64,000 nucleotides of DNA from Brucella rhizosphaerae. Its GTDB lineage: Bacteria > Pseudomonadota > Alphaproteobacteria > Rhizobiales > Rhizobiaceae. The stretch's first letter is position 1; each line of letters opens with the position of its first letter. A model generated the notes under the pieces. That model ran no database searches, was not told the DNA's origin, and saw only the letters and a program-made list of their open reading frames with translations. The position numbers and the translations under genes are program-made. Of the stretch, positions 28,379 through 38,161 are shown piece after piece. The DNA lies in contig NZ_NNRK01000034.1 of the NCBI RefSeq assembly GCF_002252475.1, positions 496,001 to 560,000 of the forward strand, given 5' to 3'.

Positions 28379-29077
28379 GATCTCTCGCTGAGATATGGCC
28401 TTATGCAGATGGATCATCATTGCGGCCGCAAAGAGCGGTGTCAGCAGATTGACAATCGGAATTGCCATGAAGCCGGCAATCGGCAGTCCAGCAAGAAATA
28501 CCGTCACACCATATTGCGAGCGAAGTGCCTTGGCCTCACGCTCTGATCTGTGGCGCATGGCGGCAAATTCAAAGAATTCCCGACCAAGCAGATAGGCGTT
28601 GATCACGAAAAAGGCGATCAGGTTGATGCCCGGAATGAACAGCAGAACCAGTGCCACGATATTGCCGAGAATGACCACGCTGAGGAACTTGAGCGAAACA
28701 ATCACAGAGCGTCCAAGCGGCAGGGGGGTGCCAGCAGGCTCTCCCGGATAGTCTTCGCGTTCGACAACATCGGCGACGTCATCAAGGAAAATACCGGCGA
28801 CGAGCGCTGTTACTGGTGCAATCATCAATGCGAGAACAAGTGCAAGCCCAAGGCCCGCCACAATGGCTGCAGCGATACCGAGCCAACCTGCCCATTCAGG
28901 CATTCCGGGCAGCAATTGTTCCATCCAGGGCCAGGCGAACATAAAAAATATTTGCCGTATCGCAGCCCACAGCCCGACGAGAAGCAAAAGCGTCAAGCCC
29001 AGCGTTTTCCATAAAACAGAACGAAATTCTGGCGTTGGAAGGCGCCTAAGTGCCTTTAACGCAGCATCAATGATCAT
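28361..29077 (-). CDS. CysZ/EI24-like membrane protein
   Basis: 238 aa with four to five hydrophobic segments (LGLTLLLLVGLWAAI, IAAAIVAGLGLALVLALMIAPVTALVAGIFL, LKFLSVVILGNIVALVLLFIPGINLIAFFVINAYLLG, AGLPIAGFMAIPIVNLLTPLFAAAMMIHL). The PGINLIAFFVINAYLLGREFFE stretch is the EI24/CysZ hallmark. CysZ is a sulfate channel in E. coli, but many members of this family have no proven link to sulfate, and no cys gene is next to it; treat the substrate as unknown. The last 18 bases overlap nth. Confidence 0.82.
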   Translation of the reverse strand: MIIDAALKALRRLPTPEFRSVLWKTLGLTLLLLVGLWAAIRQIFFMFAWPWMEQLLPGMPEWAGWLGIAAAIVAGLGLALVLALMIAPVTALVAGIFLDDVADVVEREDYPGEPAGTPLPLGRSVIVSLKFLSVVILGNIVALVLLFIPGINLIAFFVINAYLLGREFFEFAAMRHRSEREAKALRSQYGVTVFLAGLPIAGFMAIPIVNLLTPLFAAAMMIHLHKAISQREILKLRR

Positions 29078-29445
29078 TTTGGGTCCATTCTCCGCACTTT
29101 CATGCGATCAAAATAGGAAGGCGCCTGAACATGCACAAGACACTTAGCCCACAAGTGGCAGTACTGTCGGACTAGCCAAAAACTTTTCAAACGGCTAAAC
29201 CGACCCCACATAAATGCCACTGGTGGACTGAAGTTGACATTTGAAACGCAACAGCATGAACGCTGTCTCAAACGTCAAATTGAAAAATCCGCCAGATCGA
29301 TAAATTTATTGGTGGTCTGCTTCCGACATGTGCTCGGCTCCCGCATCTGAGGGATGCAAATGTCAAAAGCTGACCACCAGCTCGTTGCCACAATGCTTCA
29401 CTCGAAGATGGGCAGCAGATAAAAAGGGGAGCTCCAGACCAGCTC
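29078..29445. other. Intergenic region with a family E repeat
   Basis: 368 bases between two divergent genes. Repeat E1 (29230-29290) lies in the middle. The right end (from about 29340) is the leader of the kinase gene. Nothing else is supported. Confidence 0.5.
29230..29290 (+). repeat. Interspersed palindromic repeat family E, copy 1
   Basis: GAAGTTGACATTTGAAACGC ... GTCTCAAACGTCAAATTGAA with inverted arms around ACAGCATGAACGCTG, followed by AAATCCGC. It matches 32166-32235, including the flanking AAATCCGC, with several substitutions. Confidence 0.7.
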
Positions 29446-30441
29446 ATGGCTACATTCGACGTTCTTTGCATTGGCAACGCCATTGTCGATATTATCTCGC
29501 GCACTGAAGATGCATTTCTCGAAGCCAATGGCATCATAAAAGGTGCTATGAACCTGATCGATGGTGACCGGGCAGAACTGCTCTATAGCCGCATCAAGGG
29601 ACAGGTCACCGAAATGTCCGGTGGCAGCGCAGGCAATACGGCTGCAGGCGTCGCAAGCCTCGGTGGGCGTTCCGCTTATTTCGGCAAGGTCGCAACCGAC
29701 CATCTCGGCCGGGTATTTGCCCATGACATTCGTGCCCAGGGCGTGGCCTTTGATACACGTGCTTTGGAAAAAGGTTCGCCAACTGCGCGTTCGATGATTT
29801 TCGTCACAGCGGACGGCGAACGTTCGATGAACACCTATCTTGGTGCCTGTATTGAGCTCGGGCCGGAAGACGTTGAGACCTCCAAGGTTGCTGATGCCCG
29901 CGTCATCTATTTTGAAGGCTATCTGTGGGATCCGCCACGCGCCAAGGAAGCCATCGTTCTGGCTTCCAAAATTGCGCATGATCATGGCCGCCAGGTGGCT
30001 ATGACCTTGTCCGACCCGTTCTGCGTAGATCGTTATCGCGACGAGTTTCTGGATCTGATGCGCAAGCGAACCGTCGATATCGTCTTTGCTAACGAAGACG
30101 AGGCAAAGTCGCTTTACCAGACCAAATCGCTTGATGAAGCCGTGGAAGCCATCCGCAAGGATTGCCCTCTCGCAATCATCACGCGTTCGGAAAAAGGCGC
30201 AATCGTTATCACAGCCGATCAGACGCTGCATGTACCAGCGATTGAGATTGAAGAACTGGTCGACACCACCGGGGCTGGCGATCTTTATGCTGCCGGTTTC
30301 CTCTATGGCTACACCAAAGATCGTTCGCTCGAGGATTGCGCACGTCTGGGATCGCTTGCCGCAGGCATGATTATCCAGCAGATGGGTCCGCGTCCGCTTG
30401 TTGATCTTCAGGCTGTCGCTAGCCAGGCCAAACTCATCTAG
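29446..30441 (+). CDS. PfkB-family kinase, probably adenosine kinase
   Basis: 331 aa ribokinase-fold kinase. N-terminal GNAIVDIISRTEDAFL and the GGSAGNTAAGVASLGG substrate loop, then the C-terminal PfkB signature DTTGAGDLYAAGFLYG holding the catalytic Asp. Close relatives in Brucella and rhizobia are annotated as adenosine kinase or sugar kinase; the SGGSAGNTA and CIELGPEDVE segments fit the adenosine kinase branch but do not prove it. It stands alone. The TAG stop codon is the start of a repeat-like TAGAGCG sequence. Confidence 0.85.
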   Translation: MATFDVLCIGNAIVDIISRTEDAFLEANGIIKGAMNLIDGDRAELLYSRIKGQVTEMSGGSAGNTAAGVASLGGRSAYFGKVATDHLGRVFAHDIRAQGVAFDTRALEKGSPTARSMIFVTADGERSMNTYLGACIELGPEDVETSKVADARVIYFEGYLWDPPRAKEAIVLASKIAHDHGRQVAMTLSDPFCVDRYRDEFLDLMRKRTVDIVFANEDEAKSLYQTKSLDEAVEAIRKDCPLAIITRSEKGAIVITADQTLHVPAIEIEELVDTTGAGDLYAAGFLYGYTKDRSLEDCARLGSLAAGMIIQQMGPRPLVDLQAVASQAKLI

Positions 30442-30494
30442 AGCGTTTCTGGATTAAGTTGAATCATTGGAAATGTTCCGAGGAAATGTTCTGA

Positions 30495-31154
30495 CTATTT
30501 GTCTTCTCTGACAATCCGGTCGCGCTTGAGTTCTTCTTCTGTGCGGCCGGGACGGCTTTTATAAACCGGCAGATTCCAGCCAAAGTGGAGCGCACCGCCG
30601 CGCACGATGAATGCGGTCAGCGCCGCCGCAATGGCTGCGAATATCGGATCAAGGCCAAAGCGTTCCAGCACCACATAAAGACATGCGCCCGCGAGTGCTG
30701 CCGAAACATAGATTTCCCGGCGCATCAGAACGGATGGTTCTCCCGCCACCATATCGCGCAAAATGCCGCCAAGCGTGGCGGTGAAAATCCCGGTCACAAT
30801 TGCAACTGAAGGCCCGAAGCCAAGCGCTAGCCCCTTGGCAGCGCCCACGACCGTATAGGCCGACATACCAATCGCATCACACCACAGCAAAAGCCGATAG
30901 CGCGATTCCACCAGATGGGCAGTGAAATAGACGATGACAGCGGCTGATGTGCCTGCCAGCAGGTAAAAAGGCTGAATGACCCAGAAGACGGGCGCGCCCA
31001 ACACCAGGTCGCGCATCGTGCCGCCACCAATGCCTGTAATATTGGCGAGGAAAATGAAGCCGATAATGTCAAGCTGGCGACGTGATGCGGCAAGAGCACC
31101 GGTGGCAGCGAAGACGAAAACACCTGCAAAATTTGCAAAATCAAAGATCGTCAC
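30495..31154 (-). CDS. TRIC-like cation channel family protein (UPF0126)
   Basis: 219 aa from a GTG at 31154, chosen because GGGAGG is seven bases upstream. Seven hydrophobic segments arranged as two repeats, each with a glycine-rich kink: ANITGIGGGTMRDLVLG in the first half and TATLGGILRDMVAGEP in the second. These duplicated motifs define the prokaryotic TRIC/YadS family, trimeric potassium-permeable channels in the inner membrane. Its physiological role is unknown. It follows grpE past a terminator. Confidence 0.9.
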   Translation of the reverse strand: MTIFDFANFAGVFVFAATGALAASRRQLDIIGFIFLANITGIGGGTMRDLVLGAPVFWVIQPFYLLAGTSAAVIVYFTAHLVESRYRLLLWCDAIGMSAYTVVGAAKGLALGFGPSVAIVTGIFTATLGGILRDMVAGEPSVLMRREIYVSAALAGACLYVVLERFGLDPIFAAIAAALTAFIVRGGALHFGWNLPVYKSRPGRTEEELKRDRIVREDK

Positions 31155-31200
31155 GCGCAGGCCTCCCAACTGATATTTTGTCGATATTCCAACGGATAAG

Positions 31201-31239
31201 GACAAAAAGAAAGAGCGGCGAGATATCTCGCCGCTCTTT
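31201..31239 (-). terminator. Terminator after grpE
   Basis: A 30-base perfect palindrome (arms AAAGAGCGGCGAGAT / ATCTCGCCGCTCTTT, 31210-31239) followed on the minus strand by CTTTTTG; it closes the grpE transcript. Confidence 0.9.
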
Positions 31240-31272
31240 GTTGAATACGTCCGCGATTATTGAGTGCGCGAA

Positions 31273-31953
31273 TTAAGCATCACCCTCAGGTGCAGTTTCA
31301 GCAGCAACCTTCGGGCCGCCCTTGGAAACGCCAACCATGGCTGGACGCAATACGCGGTCACCGATGGCAAATCCTGCCTGCATAACCTGTACAACCGTAT
31401 TGGCCGGTAGTTCTGGGTTTGGCACTTCAAAAATAGCCTGATGGAAGTTCGGATCGAATCTTTCACCTTCAGGATTAAGCTTGGTTACGCCATGACGTTC
31501 CAAAGCCTGCAGCATGGCACGTTCGGTCATTTCCACGCCCTCAGCCAGTGACTTGAGGTTGGCATCGGTTTCCAGCGCATCGGCAGGAATAGCGTCGTGC
31601 GCACGGCTCAGATTGTCGGAGACCGACAGCATATCGCGAGCGAAATTGGTCACAGCATAGGTGCGTGCGTCCTGTACATCGCGCTGGGTACGCTTACGCA
31701 GGTTTTCCATCTCGGCAACGAGACGCAGCATCTGGTCCTTGAGTTCAGCATTGTCGGCTTCAAGCGCTGCAATCGTATTTGCAGCCAAACTATCGGCATC
31801 AACGGCTTCCTCTTCGGCTTCAGCGCGTGCCTCAGCCTTGCGGCTTTTCAGAAAATCATCGGCAGCACGCTTCAGCGCATCACGATCACGAGGATTGTTG
31901 ATATCGCGCTGCTCAAGATCGGGATTCTGGGTTGGGTTTTTTTCATCAGCCAT
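31273..31953 (-). CDS. grpE: Nucleotide exchange factor GrpE
   Basis: 226 aa from the ATG at 31953 (GGAAGAAG upstream; the open frame extends 21 codons further but without a ribosome site). A long N-terminal coiled coil (acidic and Ala-rich, then [27 protein letters not shown]) is followed by the beta domain with [24 protein letters not shown] and [19 protein letters not shown], which is the GrpE signature. It exchanges nucleotide on DnaK. It lies downstream of hrcA on the same strand, separated by a repeat-filled gap of about 280 bases. Confidence 0.96.
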   Translation of the reverse strand: MADEKNPTQNPDLEQRDINNPRDRDALKRAADDFLKSRKAEARAEAEEEAVDADSLAANTIAALEADNAELKDQMLRLVAEMENLRKRTQRDVQDARTYAVTNFARDMLSVSDNLSRAHDAIPADALETDANLKSLAEGVEMTERAMLQALERHGVTKLNPEGERFDPNFHQAIFEVPNPELPANTVVQVMQAGFAIGDRVLRPAMVGVSKGGPKVAAETAPEGDA

Positions 31954-32057
31954 AATGCTTCTTCCGTCTTGAATAGTGTTTGGGCCGGATATCGAGTTTC
32001 GCGGCATTAAAATCAAGGTCTAATTTCTTAGCCTTGGCAAGTCTGGCACTGCATATC

Positions 32058-32158
32058 AGCATTTCCAGCAAAAGTGCGAAGCGGTTTTGCGTTGGATAGT
32101 ACGCTAAAACAAATAGATAAAGCGGCTCCAACGATTCAGTCTTAACAGGAACCGCTCT
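32058..32158 (+). repeat. Interspersed repeat family B, copy 1
   Basis: From AGCATTTCCAGCAAAAGTGC to GGAACCGCTCTGG. The reverse strand of this copy and the forward strand of 61533-61634 both encode the same chance peptide opening MEPLYLFV, which shows the kinship of the two copies. Confidence 0.85.
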
Positions 32159-32165
32159 GGTGAAT

Positions 32166-32235
32166 TGAATTTAACGTTTGAATCCCGACTGACATACATG
32201 CTGTTTCAAACATCAAACTCGAAAAAATCCGCTAG
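32166..32235 (+). repeat. Interspersed palindromic repeat family E, copy 2
   Basis: Matches 29230-29290 in both arms and in the trailing AAATCCGC. It lies directly against the hrcA stop codon (TAG at 32234-32232 on the minus strand). Confidence 0.7.
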
Positions 32236-33302
32236 CGCAGCAATCGGGATACGATCTGAGCCGTGTAATCGACCATCGGTACGATGCGTGCATAATTGAG
32301 CCGCGTCGGGCCGATCACACCAAGAGCACCAATAACCCGCTGCTCGCTGTCACGATAGGGCGCTACAACAAGTGAAGATCCTGAGAGGGAGAACAGCTTG
32401 TTTTCGGAGCCAATGAAAATTCGCACCCCAGAGCCCGATTCAGCAAGATCCAGCAGCTGGATCATACCGTCCTTGGTTTCAAGATCATCGAAGAGATGAC
32501 GCAGGCGTTCAATATCTTCCTGTGCATGAATATTTTCAAGCAGATTGGCGCGTCCGCGTACGATAAGCCGCGCTGGCTGGTCGGCCCCTGCGCCACTCCA
32601 TACGGCAAGCCCCTGTGCCACCAGTTCCTGTGAGAGCTGATCAAGCTCTTGCCTGGTTTCTTCAGACAGCTTTTCGAGTTCCGATTTTGCTTCCGACAGC
32701 GTATGCCCATGGATATGGGCATTGAGAAAGTTCGATGTCTCCACGAGCTGCGAGGCGGAAATGCCGGCAGGCAGATTGATGACGCGGTTTTCAACATCGC
32801 CATTCTGCATCACAAGGACAGCAAGCGCTCGTGTCGGTTCAAGGCGCACAAATTCGATGTGTTTAAGCGCACCTTCCGCTTTGGTGGCGAGCACAAGACC
32901 TGCGCCGCGCGAAAGCCCCGACAAAACCTGACTGGCTTCGGTCAGAACGCTTTCGACAGAATTGCTGGTGCCTGCGGAGCGCACTTGCGCTTCAATGGAT
33001 GAGCGTTCATCGGGTGGCAGGTCGCCCACTTCCATGAAAGCATCTACAAAAAAACGCAGACCAATCTGCGTTGGTAACCGCCCGGCAGAGATGTGTGGTG
33101 CATAGATGAGGCCCAACTGTTCCAGATCGCTCATCACATTGCGAATGGTGGCCGGAGAAAGACTGTGCGGCAGCAGACGCGACAGATTGCGTGAGCCGAC
33201 CGGGTCGCCATCATTGAGGTAGCTATCGACGATCAGCCGAAAAATATCACGCGACCGCTGGTCGAGCGCACTAAGCAGCTGATGTTCCGGTGATTTGATC
33301 AT
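32232..33302 (-). CDS. hrcA: Heat-inducible transcription repressor HrcA
   Basis: 356 aa from the ATG at 33302, giving a protein that starts [21 protein letters not shown], the usual HrcA N-terminus; the frame is open 44 codons further upstream but that part is unlike the family. A winged helix (residues about 20-75, [31 protein letters not shown]) reads CIRCE operators; a GAF-like domain and the C-terminal [19 protein letters not shown] follow. HrcA represses groESL in alphaproteobacteria. No CIRCE inverted repeat is visible in the surrounding leaders. Confidence 0.96.
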   Translation of the reverse strand: MIKSPEHQLLSALDQRSRDIFRLIVDSYLNDGDPVGSRNLSRLLPHSLSPATIRNVMSDLEQLGLIYAPHISAGRLPTQIGLRFFVDAFMEVGDLPPDERSSIEAQVRSAGTSNSVESVLTEASQVLSGLSRGAGLVLATKAEGALKHIEFVRLEPTRALAVLVMQNGDVENRVINLPAGISASQLVETSNFLNAHIHGHTLSEAKSELEKLSEETRQELDQLSQELVAQGLAVWSGAGADQPARLIVRGRANLLENIHAQEDIERLRHLFDDLETKDGMIQLLDLAESGSGVRIFIGSENKLFSLSGSSLVVAPYRDSEQRVIGALGVIGPTRLNYARIVPMVDYTAQIVSRLLR

Positions 33303-33487
33303 TGTCTCAATGCGCGCCTGTTGAATTGCATGTGTTAGATATAAGACTGCTACCGAAGGCGTCAAAGGCTTTGCGCCTATAATGACAGGTGTCTTAACAC
33401 CTCTCTTGGGTGATCTTGCGAAATTCCTTTCCATTCTTGTGCGACAGGCCTAAAAAGCCGCAACGAAAAACGAATTGAGGAATTACC

Positions 33488-34204
33488 ATGCGTCCATCCA
33501 AGCGCGCCGTCGATGAAATGCGCGCCGTGTCTTTTGAGCGCGGCGTTTCCAAACATGCTGAGGGCTCTTGCCTCGTGAAGTTTGGCGACACCCATGTTCT
33601 GTGTACGGCAAGTCTTGAGGAAAAGGTCCCGGGCTGGATGCGTAACAGCGGCAAGGGCTGGGTTACGGCCGAATACGGTATGCTTCCACGCTCGACGGGC
33701 GACCGTATGCGCCGTGAAGCCGCGAGCGGCAAGCAGGGCGGTCGCACGCAGGAAATCCAGCGTCTGATCGGGCGTTCGTTGCGTGCTGTTGTTGATCTGC
33801 AGGCGCTTGGCGAATTCCAGATCACGGTTGACTGCGACGTCATTCAGGCCGATGGCGGCACGCGCACTGCAGCCATCACAGGTGGCTGGGTTGCACTGCA
33901 TGATTGCCTTCGCTGGATGGAAGCGCGTCAGATGATCCGCATCGAGAAGGTTCTCAAAGATCATATTGCAGCTATTTCCTGCGGCATTTATGAAGGTGAG
34001 CCTGTGCTCGATCTCGATTATGCAGAGGATTCGGCGGCTCAAACCGACAGCAATTTCGTCATGACCGGACAGGGCGGCATCGTCGAAATTCAGGGCACGG
34101 CTGAAGGCGCACCGTTCTCGGAAGAAGAGTTCGCATCGCTTATGAAGCTTGCACGTGGTGGTGTTAACCAGCTCGTCGAGTTGCAGAAGGCAGCCATTGC
34201 TTAA
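33488..34204 (+). CDS. rph: Ribonuclease PH
   Basis: 238 aa. Opening [19 protein letters not shown], the [31 protein letters not shown] phosphate- and RNA-binding region, and the [19 protein letters not shown] active-site segment are all typical. It trims tRNA 3' ends by phosphorolysis. Divergent from hrcA, as in many alphaproteobacteria. Confidence 0.98.
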   Translation: MRPSKRAVDEMRAVSFERGVSKHAEGSCLVKFGDTHVLCTASLEEKVPGWMRNSGKGWVTAEYGMLPRSTGDRMRREAASGKQGGRTQEIQRLIGRSLRAVVDLQALGEFQITVDCDVIQADGGTRTAAITGGWVALHDCLRWMEARQMIRIEKVLKDHIAAISCGIYEGEPVLDLDYAEDSAAQTDSNFVMTGQGGIVEIQGTAEGAPFSEEEFASLMKLARGGVNQLVELQKAAIA

Positions 34205-34330
34205 TTAAAGCATGGATTTCCGGGGGCTTCAGCGCGCCGTCGGAAATTCATCAGTTGAGACCGCAAAATGATCATGAAGCTGTTATAGGCCCATGATCAT
34301 TTATCTCTGTTGAAGCGAAGGGCTATAAAC

Positions 34331-34741
34331 ATGCAGCCGAGACAGATACTTGAAACGGCGCTTTATGTGAGGGACGTTGAGGAGGCGGTACGGTTTTACC
34401 GCGATACTCTCGGAATGAAACTTGTTCATCCCAACAGCTCGCGCAGTGCGTTTTTTCATTGCGGCAACGGTGTTTTGATTTTGTTTAATGCGGAACTCAC
34501 CCGGCTTTCCCACGAGGGTGATCCATTGCCCGTTCCGACCCATGGTGCAAGCGGTGAAGGTCACACGTGTTTCACAGCCACACACGACGAAATGGATGAC
34601 TGGCGCAAGCATCTTGAAAAGCGTGGTGTTGCCATCGAGGCTGATTTCGAATGGCCAAACGGCGCACGTTCGATCTATTTTCGCGATCCTTCAGGGAATT
34701 CGCTGGAGTTTGCCGAACCGAAACTTTGGGGTAAAGCATAA
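34331..34741 (+). CDS. VOC (glyoxalase/bleomycin resistance) superfamily protein
   Basis: 136 aa from the ATG at 34331. Paired beta-alpha-beta-beta-beta modules: ILETALYVRDVEEAVRFYRDTLGM at the start, and DDWRKHLEKRGVAIEADFEW ... SIYFRDPSGNSLEFAEPKLWG at the end, the DPxGNxxE metal-site signature. Metal-dependent lyase, dioxygenase or resistance protein; the substrate is not deducible. The stop TAA lies within GCATAATCC, the start of a family A repeat. Confidence 0.87.
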   Translation: MQPRQILETALYVRDVEEAVRFYRDTLGMKLVHPNSSRSAFFHCGNGVLILFNAELTRLSHEGDPLPVPTHGASGEGHTCFTATHDEMDDWRKHLEKRGVAIEADFEWPNGARSIYFRDPSGNSLEFAEPKLWGKA

Positions 34742-34771
34742 TCCCGAAAAGTGGGGACTGGTTCTTGGACT
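34736..34771 (+). repeat. Partial family A repeat at the end of the VOC gene
   Basis: GCATAATCCCGAAAAGTGGGGACTGGTTCTTGG resembles the left arm of family A. It supplies the TAA stop codon of the VOC gene. Confidence 0.5.
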
Positions 34772-34800
34772 GGACCATTTGTTAGCAAAGTAGGACTGAA

Positions 34801-35463
34801 ATGAGAGCACTCGAAAAAGGCAAACTGATCGTCGCATCGCACAATGCGGGCAAGCTCAGAGAATTTGATGGGCTGATCGCCCCGTTTGGCTTTGAGATCA
34901 GTTCTGTTGCAGCTCTCGGTCTGCCTGAGCCGGAAGAAACGGGCACGACTTTCGAGGAAAACGCTTACATCAAGGCGTTGGCTGCGGCAAAGGCCACCGG
35001 CCTGCCATCGCTTTCCGACGACTCTGGCATGGCTGTGGACGCGCTTGATGGCGCGCCCGGCGTTTACACGGCCGATTGGGCCGAGACAGAAGACGGTACC
35101 CGCGATTTTGATATGGCGATGCAAAAGGTCGAAGATCTTTTGCAGGAAAAGGGTGCAACCACACCCGATAAGCGCAAAGCACGCTTCGTATCTGTCATCT
35201 GCCTTGCATGGCCGGATGGTGAAGCACAATATTATCGTGGTGAAGTGGAAGGCACGCTGATCTGGCCGCCGCGCGGCAATATCGGCTTCGGTTATGATCC
35301 GGTTTTCAAGCCAGACGGCTATGAGAAAACCTTTGGTGAAATGACTGCCGATGAAAAACACGGCTGGAAGCCTGGTGATGCATCGGCGCTTTCGCACCGT
35401 GCGCGCGCTTTCAAGCTTTTCGCTGAAAAGGCACTCGATGTTGTTTCGGACCCTGCTGAATGA
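34801..35463 (+). CDS. rdgB: dITP/XTP pyrophosphatase (HAM1/RdgB)
   Basis: 220 aa. Substrate loop [30 protein letters not shown] and [25 protein letters not shown] contain the conserved Lys, Glu and Asp of the family; [19 protein letters not shown] and LSHRARAFK end it. It removes deaminated purine nucleotides from the pool. Its stop overlaps the hemW ATG by four bases. Confidence 0.96.
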   Translation: MRALEKGKLIVASHNAGKLREFDGLIAPFGFEISSVAALGLPEPEETGTTFEENAYIKALAAAKATGLPSLSDDSGMAVDALDGAPGVYTADWAETEDGTRDFDMAMQKVEDLLQEKGATTPDKRKARFVSVICLAWPDGEAQYYRGEVEGTLIWPPRGNIGFGYDPVFKPDGYEKTFGEMTADEKHGWKPGDASALSHRARAFKLFAEKALDVVSDPAE

Positions 35464-36668
35464 ACCATCATTTTTCACCATCTGATGCTCAAGCGAATAT
35501 TCTGCCGATTGCACGCGCGGATGGGGAAACTGCGTTTGGTGTTTATGTGCATTGGCCGTTTTGTCTGGCCAAATGCCCCTATTGCGACTTCAACAGTCAT
35601 GTGCGCCATCAGCCGGTTGATCAGCTGCGCTTTGCGCAAGCCTTTAACCGTGAGATGGACACGTTGCGTGAGAGAACCGGTCCACGCACCATCACCAGTA
35701 TCTTTTTGGGCGGAGGCACGCCGTCGCTGATGCAGCCTTCGACGGTCGGCAGTCTGCTCGACGGCATTGCATCGCGCTGGTCGGTCGCACCTGATATCGA
35801 AGTGACACTTGAAGCCAATCCGACAAGCGTGGAAGCAGAGCGTTTTCGCGGATATCGTGCAGCCGGCGTCAATCGCGTGTCGCTCGGTATTCAGGCCTTG
35901 AACGATCCCGATCTGCGCCGTCTTGGCCGCATGCATTCGGTTGAGGAGGCGAAGGCCGCAATCCGACTGGCTCGCGAGATTTTCCCGCGTCTCTCCTTCG
36001 ATCTCATTTATGCGCGCCCAAACCAGACGATTGAAGCATGGCGTGAAGAACTGAAAGAAGCCATTGATCTGGCGGCCGATCATCTGTCGCTCTACCAGCT
36101 GACGATTGAGGAAGGAACGCAGTTCTATAATCTGTGGAAGGCCGGCAAACTGACCACTCCTGACCCGGATCACGCTGCGGCTCTCTATGAGGAAACGCAG
36201 AAGATCACGGCTGAGTGCGGTCTTCCGGCTTACGAAATTTCGAACCATGCCGTGCCCGGACGTGAATCGCAGCATAATCTGGTTTACTGGCGCTATGGGC
36301 AATATGTCGGGATTGGGCCCGGCGCGCATGGCCGTTTCGTGGAGAATGGCGCTCGCACTGTAACGATTACGGAAAAGCATCCGGAAACATGGCTCGAAAA
36401 GGTCGAGCAGCGTGGCCATGGCATCAATGAAGAAGAATATCTCAAAGGTGATCAGGAAGGCGATGAATTCCTGATGATGGGCCTGAGACTGCGTGAAGGC
36501 ATTGATCTTGATCGCTATCGCCGTCTGACGGGACACGATATCGACAGACAGCGGCTTGCGAGACTGGTTGCATCCGGCATGATCGAGCCCCTGGGTGGCA
36601 ATTTCATCCGCGCGACCCCAGATGGTGCTTTGGTGCTTGATGCGCTGTTGGCTGATCTTGCGGCGTAA
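35460..36668 (+). CDS. hemW: Radical SAM protein HemW (HemN-like)
   Basis: 402 aa. The radical SAM cluster motif is Cys-x3-Cys-x2-Cys in [16 protein letters not shown], followed by [11 protein letters not shown]. The absence of the extra HemN-specific N-terminal region and the C-terminal HemN_C domain with [13 protein letters not shown] place it with HemW, a haem-binding chaperone for respiratory enzymes, and not a coproporphyrinogen dehydrogenase. Coupled to rdgB by a four-base overlap, a conserved pairing. Confidence 0.92.
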   Translation: MNHHFSPSDAQANILPIARADGETAFGVYVHWPFCLAKCPYCDFNSHVRHQPVDQLRFAQAFNREMDTLRERTGPRTITSIFLGGGTPSLMQPSTVGSLLDGIASRWSVAPDIEVTLEANPTSVEAERFRGYRAAGVNRVSLGIQALNDPDLRRLGRMHSVEEAKAAIRLAREIFPRLSFDLIYARPNQTIEAWREELKEAIDLAADHLSLYQLTIEEGTQFYNLWKAGKLTTPDPDHAAALYEETQKITAECGLPAYEISNHAVPGRESQHNLVYWRYGQYVGIGPGAHGRFVENGARTVTITEKHPETWLEKVEQRGHGINEEEYLKGDQEGDEFLMMGLRLREGIDLDRYRRLTGHDIDRQRLARLVASGMIEPLGGNFIRATPDGALVLDALLADLAA

Positions 36669-36693
36669 ATACAGGCCTGCATAAGGATACGGA

Positions 36694-37602
36694 ATGACCG
36701 AATTATATGACGATGTGAAGCGCGAATTTGTTGTGGGGGGCACCGCTCAGCGTGCCCGACCGATTGAATCTGCGCTCTATATCGTCTCGACCCCCATCGG
36801 CAATCTTGGCGACATGACCTTGCGCGGACTGGAAACGCTTGCGAGCGCTGACATTGTGGCCTGTGAAGACACCCGCGTTACCCGTGTGTTGCTGGATCGC
36901 TATGGTATTGTGCGTCGTCCGATCAGCTATCATGAGCATAATGCCAATGAAGCGGGTCCGAAGCTGATTGCGGCCTTGCAGGCTGGCAAGAGTGTTGCGC
37001 TTGTATCAGATGCCGGAACGCCACTCGTCTCCGATCCGGGTTTTCGGCTGGTTGGTGAAGCGCGTGATGCGGGTATCCGGGTTGTGCCAATTCCTGGTGC
37101 ATCGGCGCTTCTTGCTGCACTTGCGGCTTCAGGGCTACCAACCGATGCTTTCATGTTTTGCGGATTTCTACCGGTCAAGCATGGCCAGAAAACATCAAAG
37201 CTTGAGAGCCTGAAGAACATAGATGCAACGCTTGTATTCTATGAATCGCCCAATCGTGCGGCAGCAACGCTTGCCGATATGGCAGACGTTTTTGGCGATG
37301 CGCGTGAGGCTGCTCTCTGCCGCGAGTTGACCAAGGCTTATGAAACCATTGTCACTTCCACTCTGGGTGAGCTGAAACAGCAATTCGATGGCGAAGATCG
37401 CATTCGCGGCGAGGTCGTGCTGCTGGTTGGTCCGCCTTCAGGTGAAGGTGTGCCGCAAAGCGAAGAAGACATTGATAAGCTGCTTCTGTCACTTTCACAG
37501 GAACTGCCACCGTCCAAAGCCGCAGGCGAAGCAGCCCGCATGACCGGTGGTCAGAAGTCGGTGCTTTATCAGCGTTTGATGCAGTTGAAGGCACAAGGCT
37601 GA
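36694..37602 (+). CDS. rsmI: 16S rRNA 2'-O-ribose C1402 methyltransferase RsmI
   Basis: 302 aa tetrapyrrole-methylase fold. [46 protein letters not shown] is the RsmI signature; [19 protein letters not shown] and [28 protein letters not shown] follow. With RsmH it modifies C1402 of 16S rRNA. It shares one base with the yraN start, a common pairing. Confidence 0.96.
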   Translation: MTELYDDVKREFVVGGTAQRARPIESALYIVSTPIGNLGDMTLRGLETLASADIVACEDTRVTRVLLDRYGIVRRPISYHEHNANEAGPKLIAALQAGKSVALVSDAGTPLVSDPGFRLVGEARDAGIRVVPIPGASALLAALAASGLPTDAFMFCGFLPVKHGQKTSKLESLKNIDATLVFYESPNRAAATLADMADVFGDAREAALCRELTKAYETIVTSTLGELKQQFDGEDRIRGEVVLLVGPPSGEGVPQSEEDIDKLLLSLSQELPPSKAAGEAARMTGGQKSVLYQRLMQLKAQG

Positions 37603-37982
37603 TGAGTGAATTCCGCGAGAAAAAGCGCGTTGCTTTCTTTCGCGGACACAGCGCCGAGCGTCTGGCCGCTTTCGCGCTTATGCTTAAAGGCTTTCGCATC
37701 GTTGCGCGCCGGTATCGCACGCGGCTTGGCGAAATCGATCTTATTGCCCGACGCGGACATCTCGTTCTTATTGTTGAAGTCAAAGCGCGTATCAGCGTTG
37801 AAGCGGCGCAACTGGCTGTCACGCCGCAGGCCATGCGCCGCATCGAGGACGCCGCAGATATGTGGCTGCAACGCCAGCCGGATTACGCAAAACTGTCGCT
37901 GCGGTTTGACCTTGTGGCTGTCCTGCCACGTCGCTGGCCTAAACATGTACCCGCCTTTTTCACATCGGGCAATTATAGCTAG
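37602..37982 (+). CDS. yraN: YraN family protein (UPF0102)
   Basis: 126 aa with the endonuclease-like fold: [49 protein letters not shown]. The Glu...Asp...Glu-x-Lys residues resemble a PD-(D/E)xK nuclease core, but no activity is established. It overlaps the rsmI stop by one base and is probably co-translated. Confidence 0.93.
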   Translation: MSEFREKKRVAFFRGHSAERLAAFALMLKGFRIVARRYRTRLGEIDLIARRGHLVLIVEVKARISVEAAQLAVTPQAMRRIEDAADMWLQRQPDYAKLSLRFDLVAVLPRRWPKHVPAFFTSGNYS

Positions 37983-38161
37983 CTGATTGATAATCCTACA
38001 AAAATTATGGGATATAATTTGAGGCAAACAGGAATTAAAATCCTCAAAATGCCTTTCTTGAGAAAAAGTGATGCTCCGCGTGATTTGCCCGCGCAAGCCC
38101 GTTTCTTATAAAATTTCACCAGTCCGGGAATAATAGCGGCTATCTGAAAAAGGATGGTCTC

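Noticed and set aside
31946-32131. Open frame on the minus strand reading MEPLYLFVLAYYPTQN, and a similar one at 61560-61745 on the plus strand
   Set aside because: The two frames look alike only because both lie in copies of repeat family B. Neither has a ribosome site, and the other repeat copies do not keep the frame.
33303-33487. Possible CIRCE operator between hrcA and rph
   Set aside because: No TTAGCACTC/GAGTGCTAA-type arms were found.
35475-36743. 422-codon minus-strand open frame opposite hemW
   Set aside because: Antisense shadow of hemW with the codon bias of that gene in reverse.
38000-38161. Possible riboswitch before cysG
   Set aside because: No SAM, cobalamin or other recognisable aptamer core was seen.
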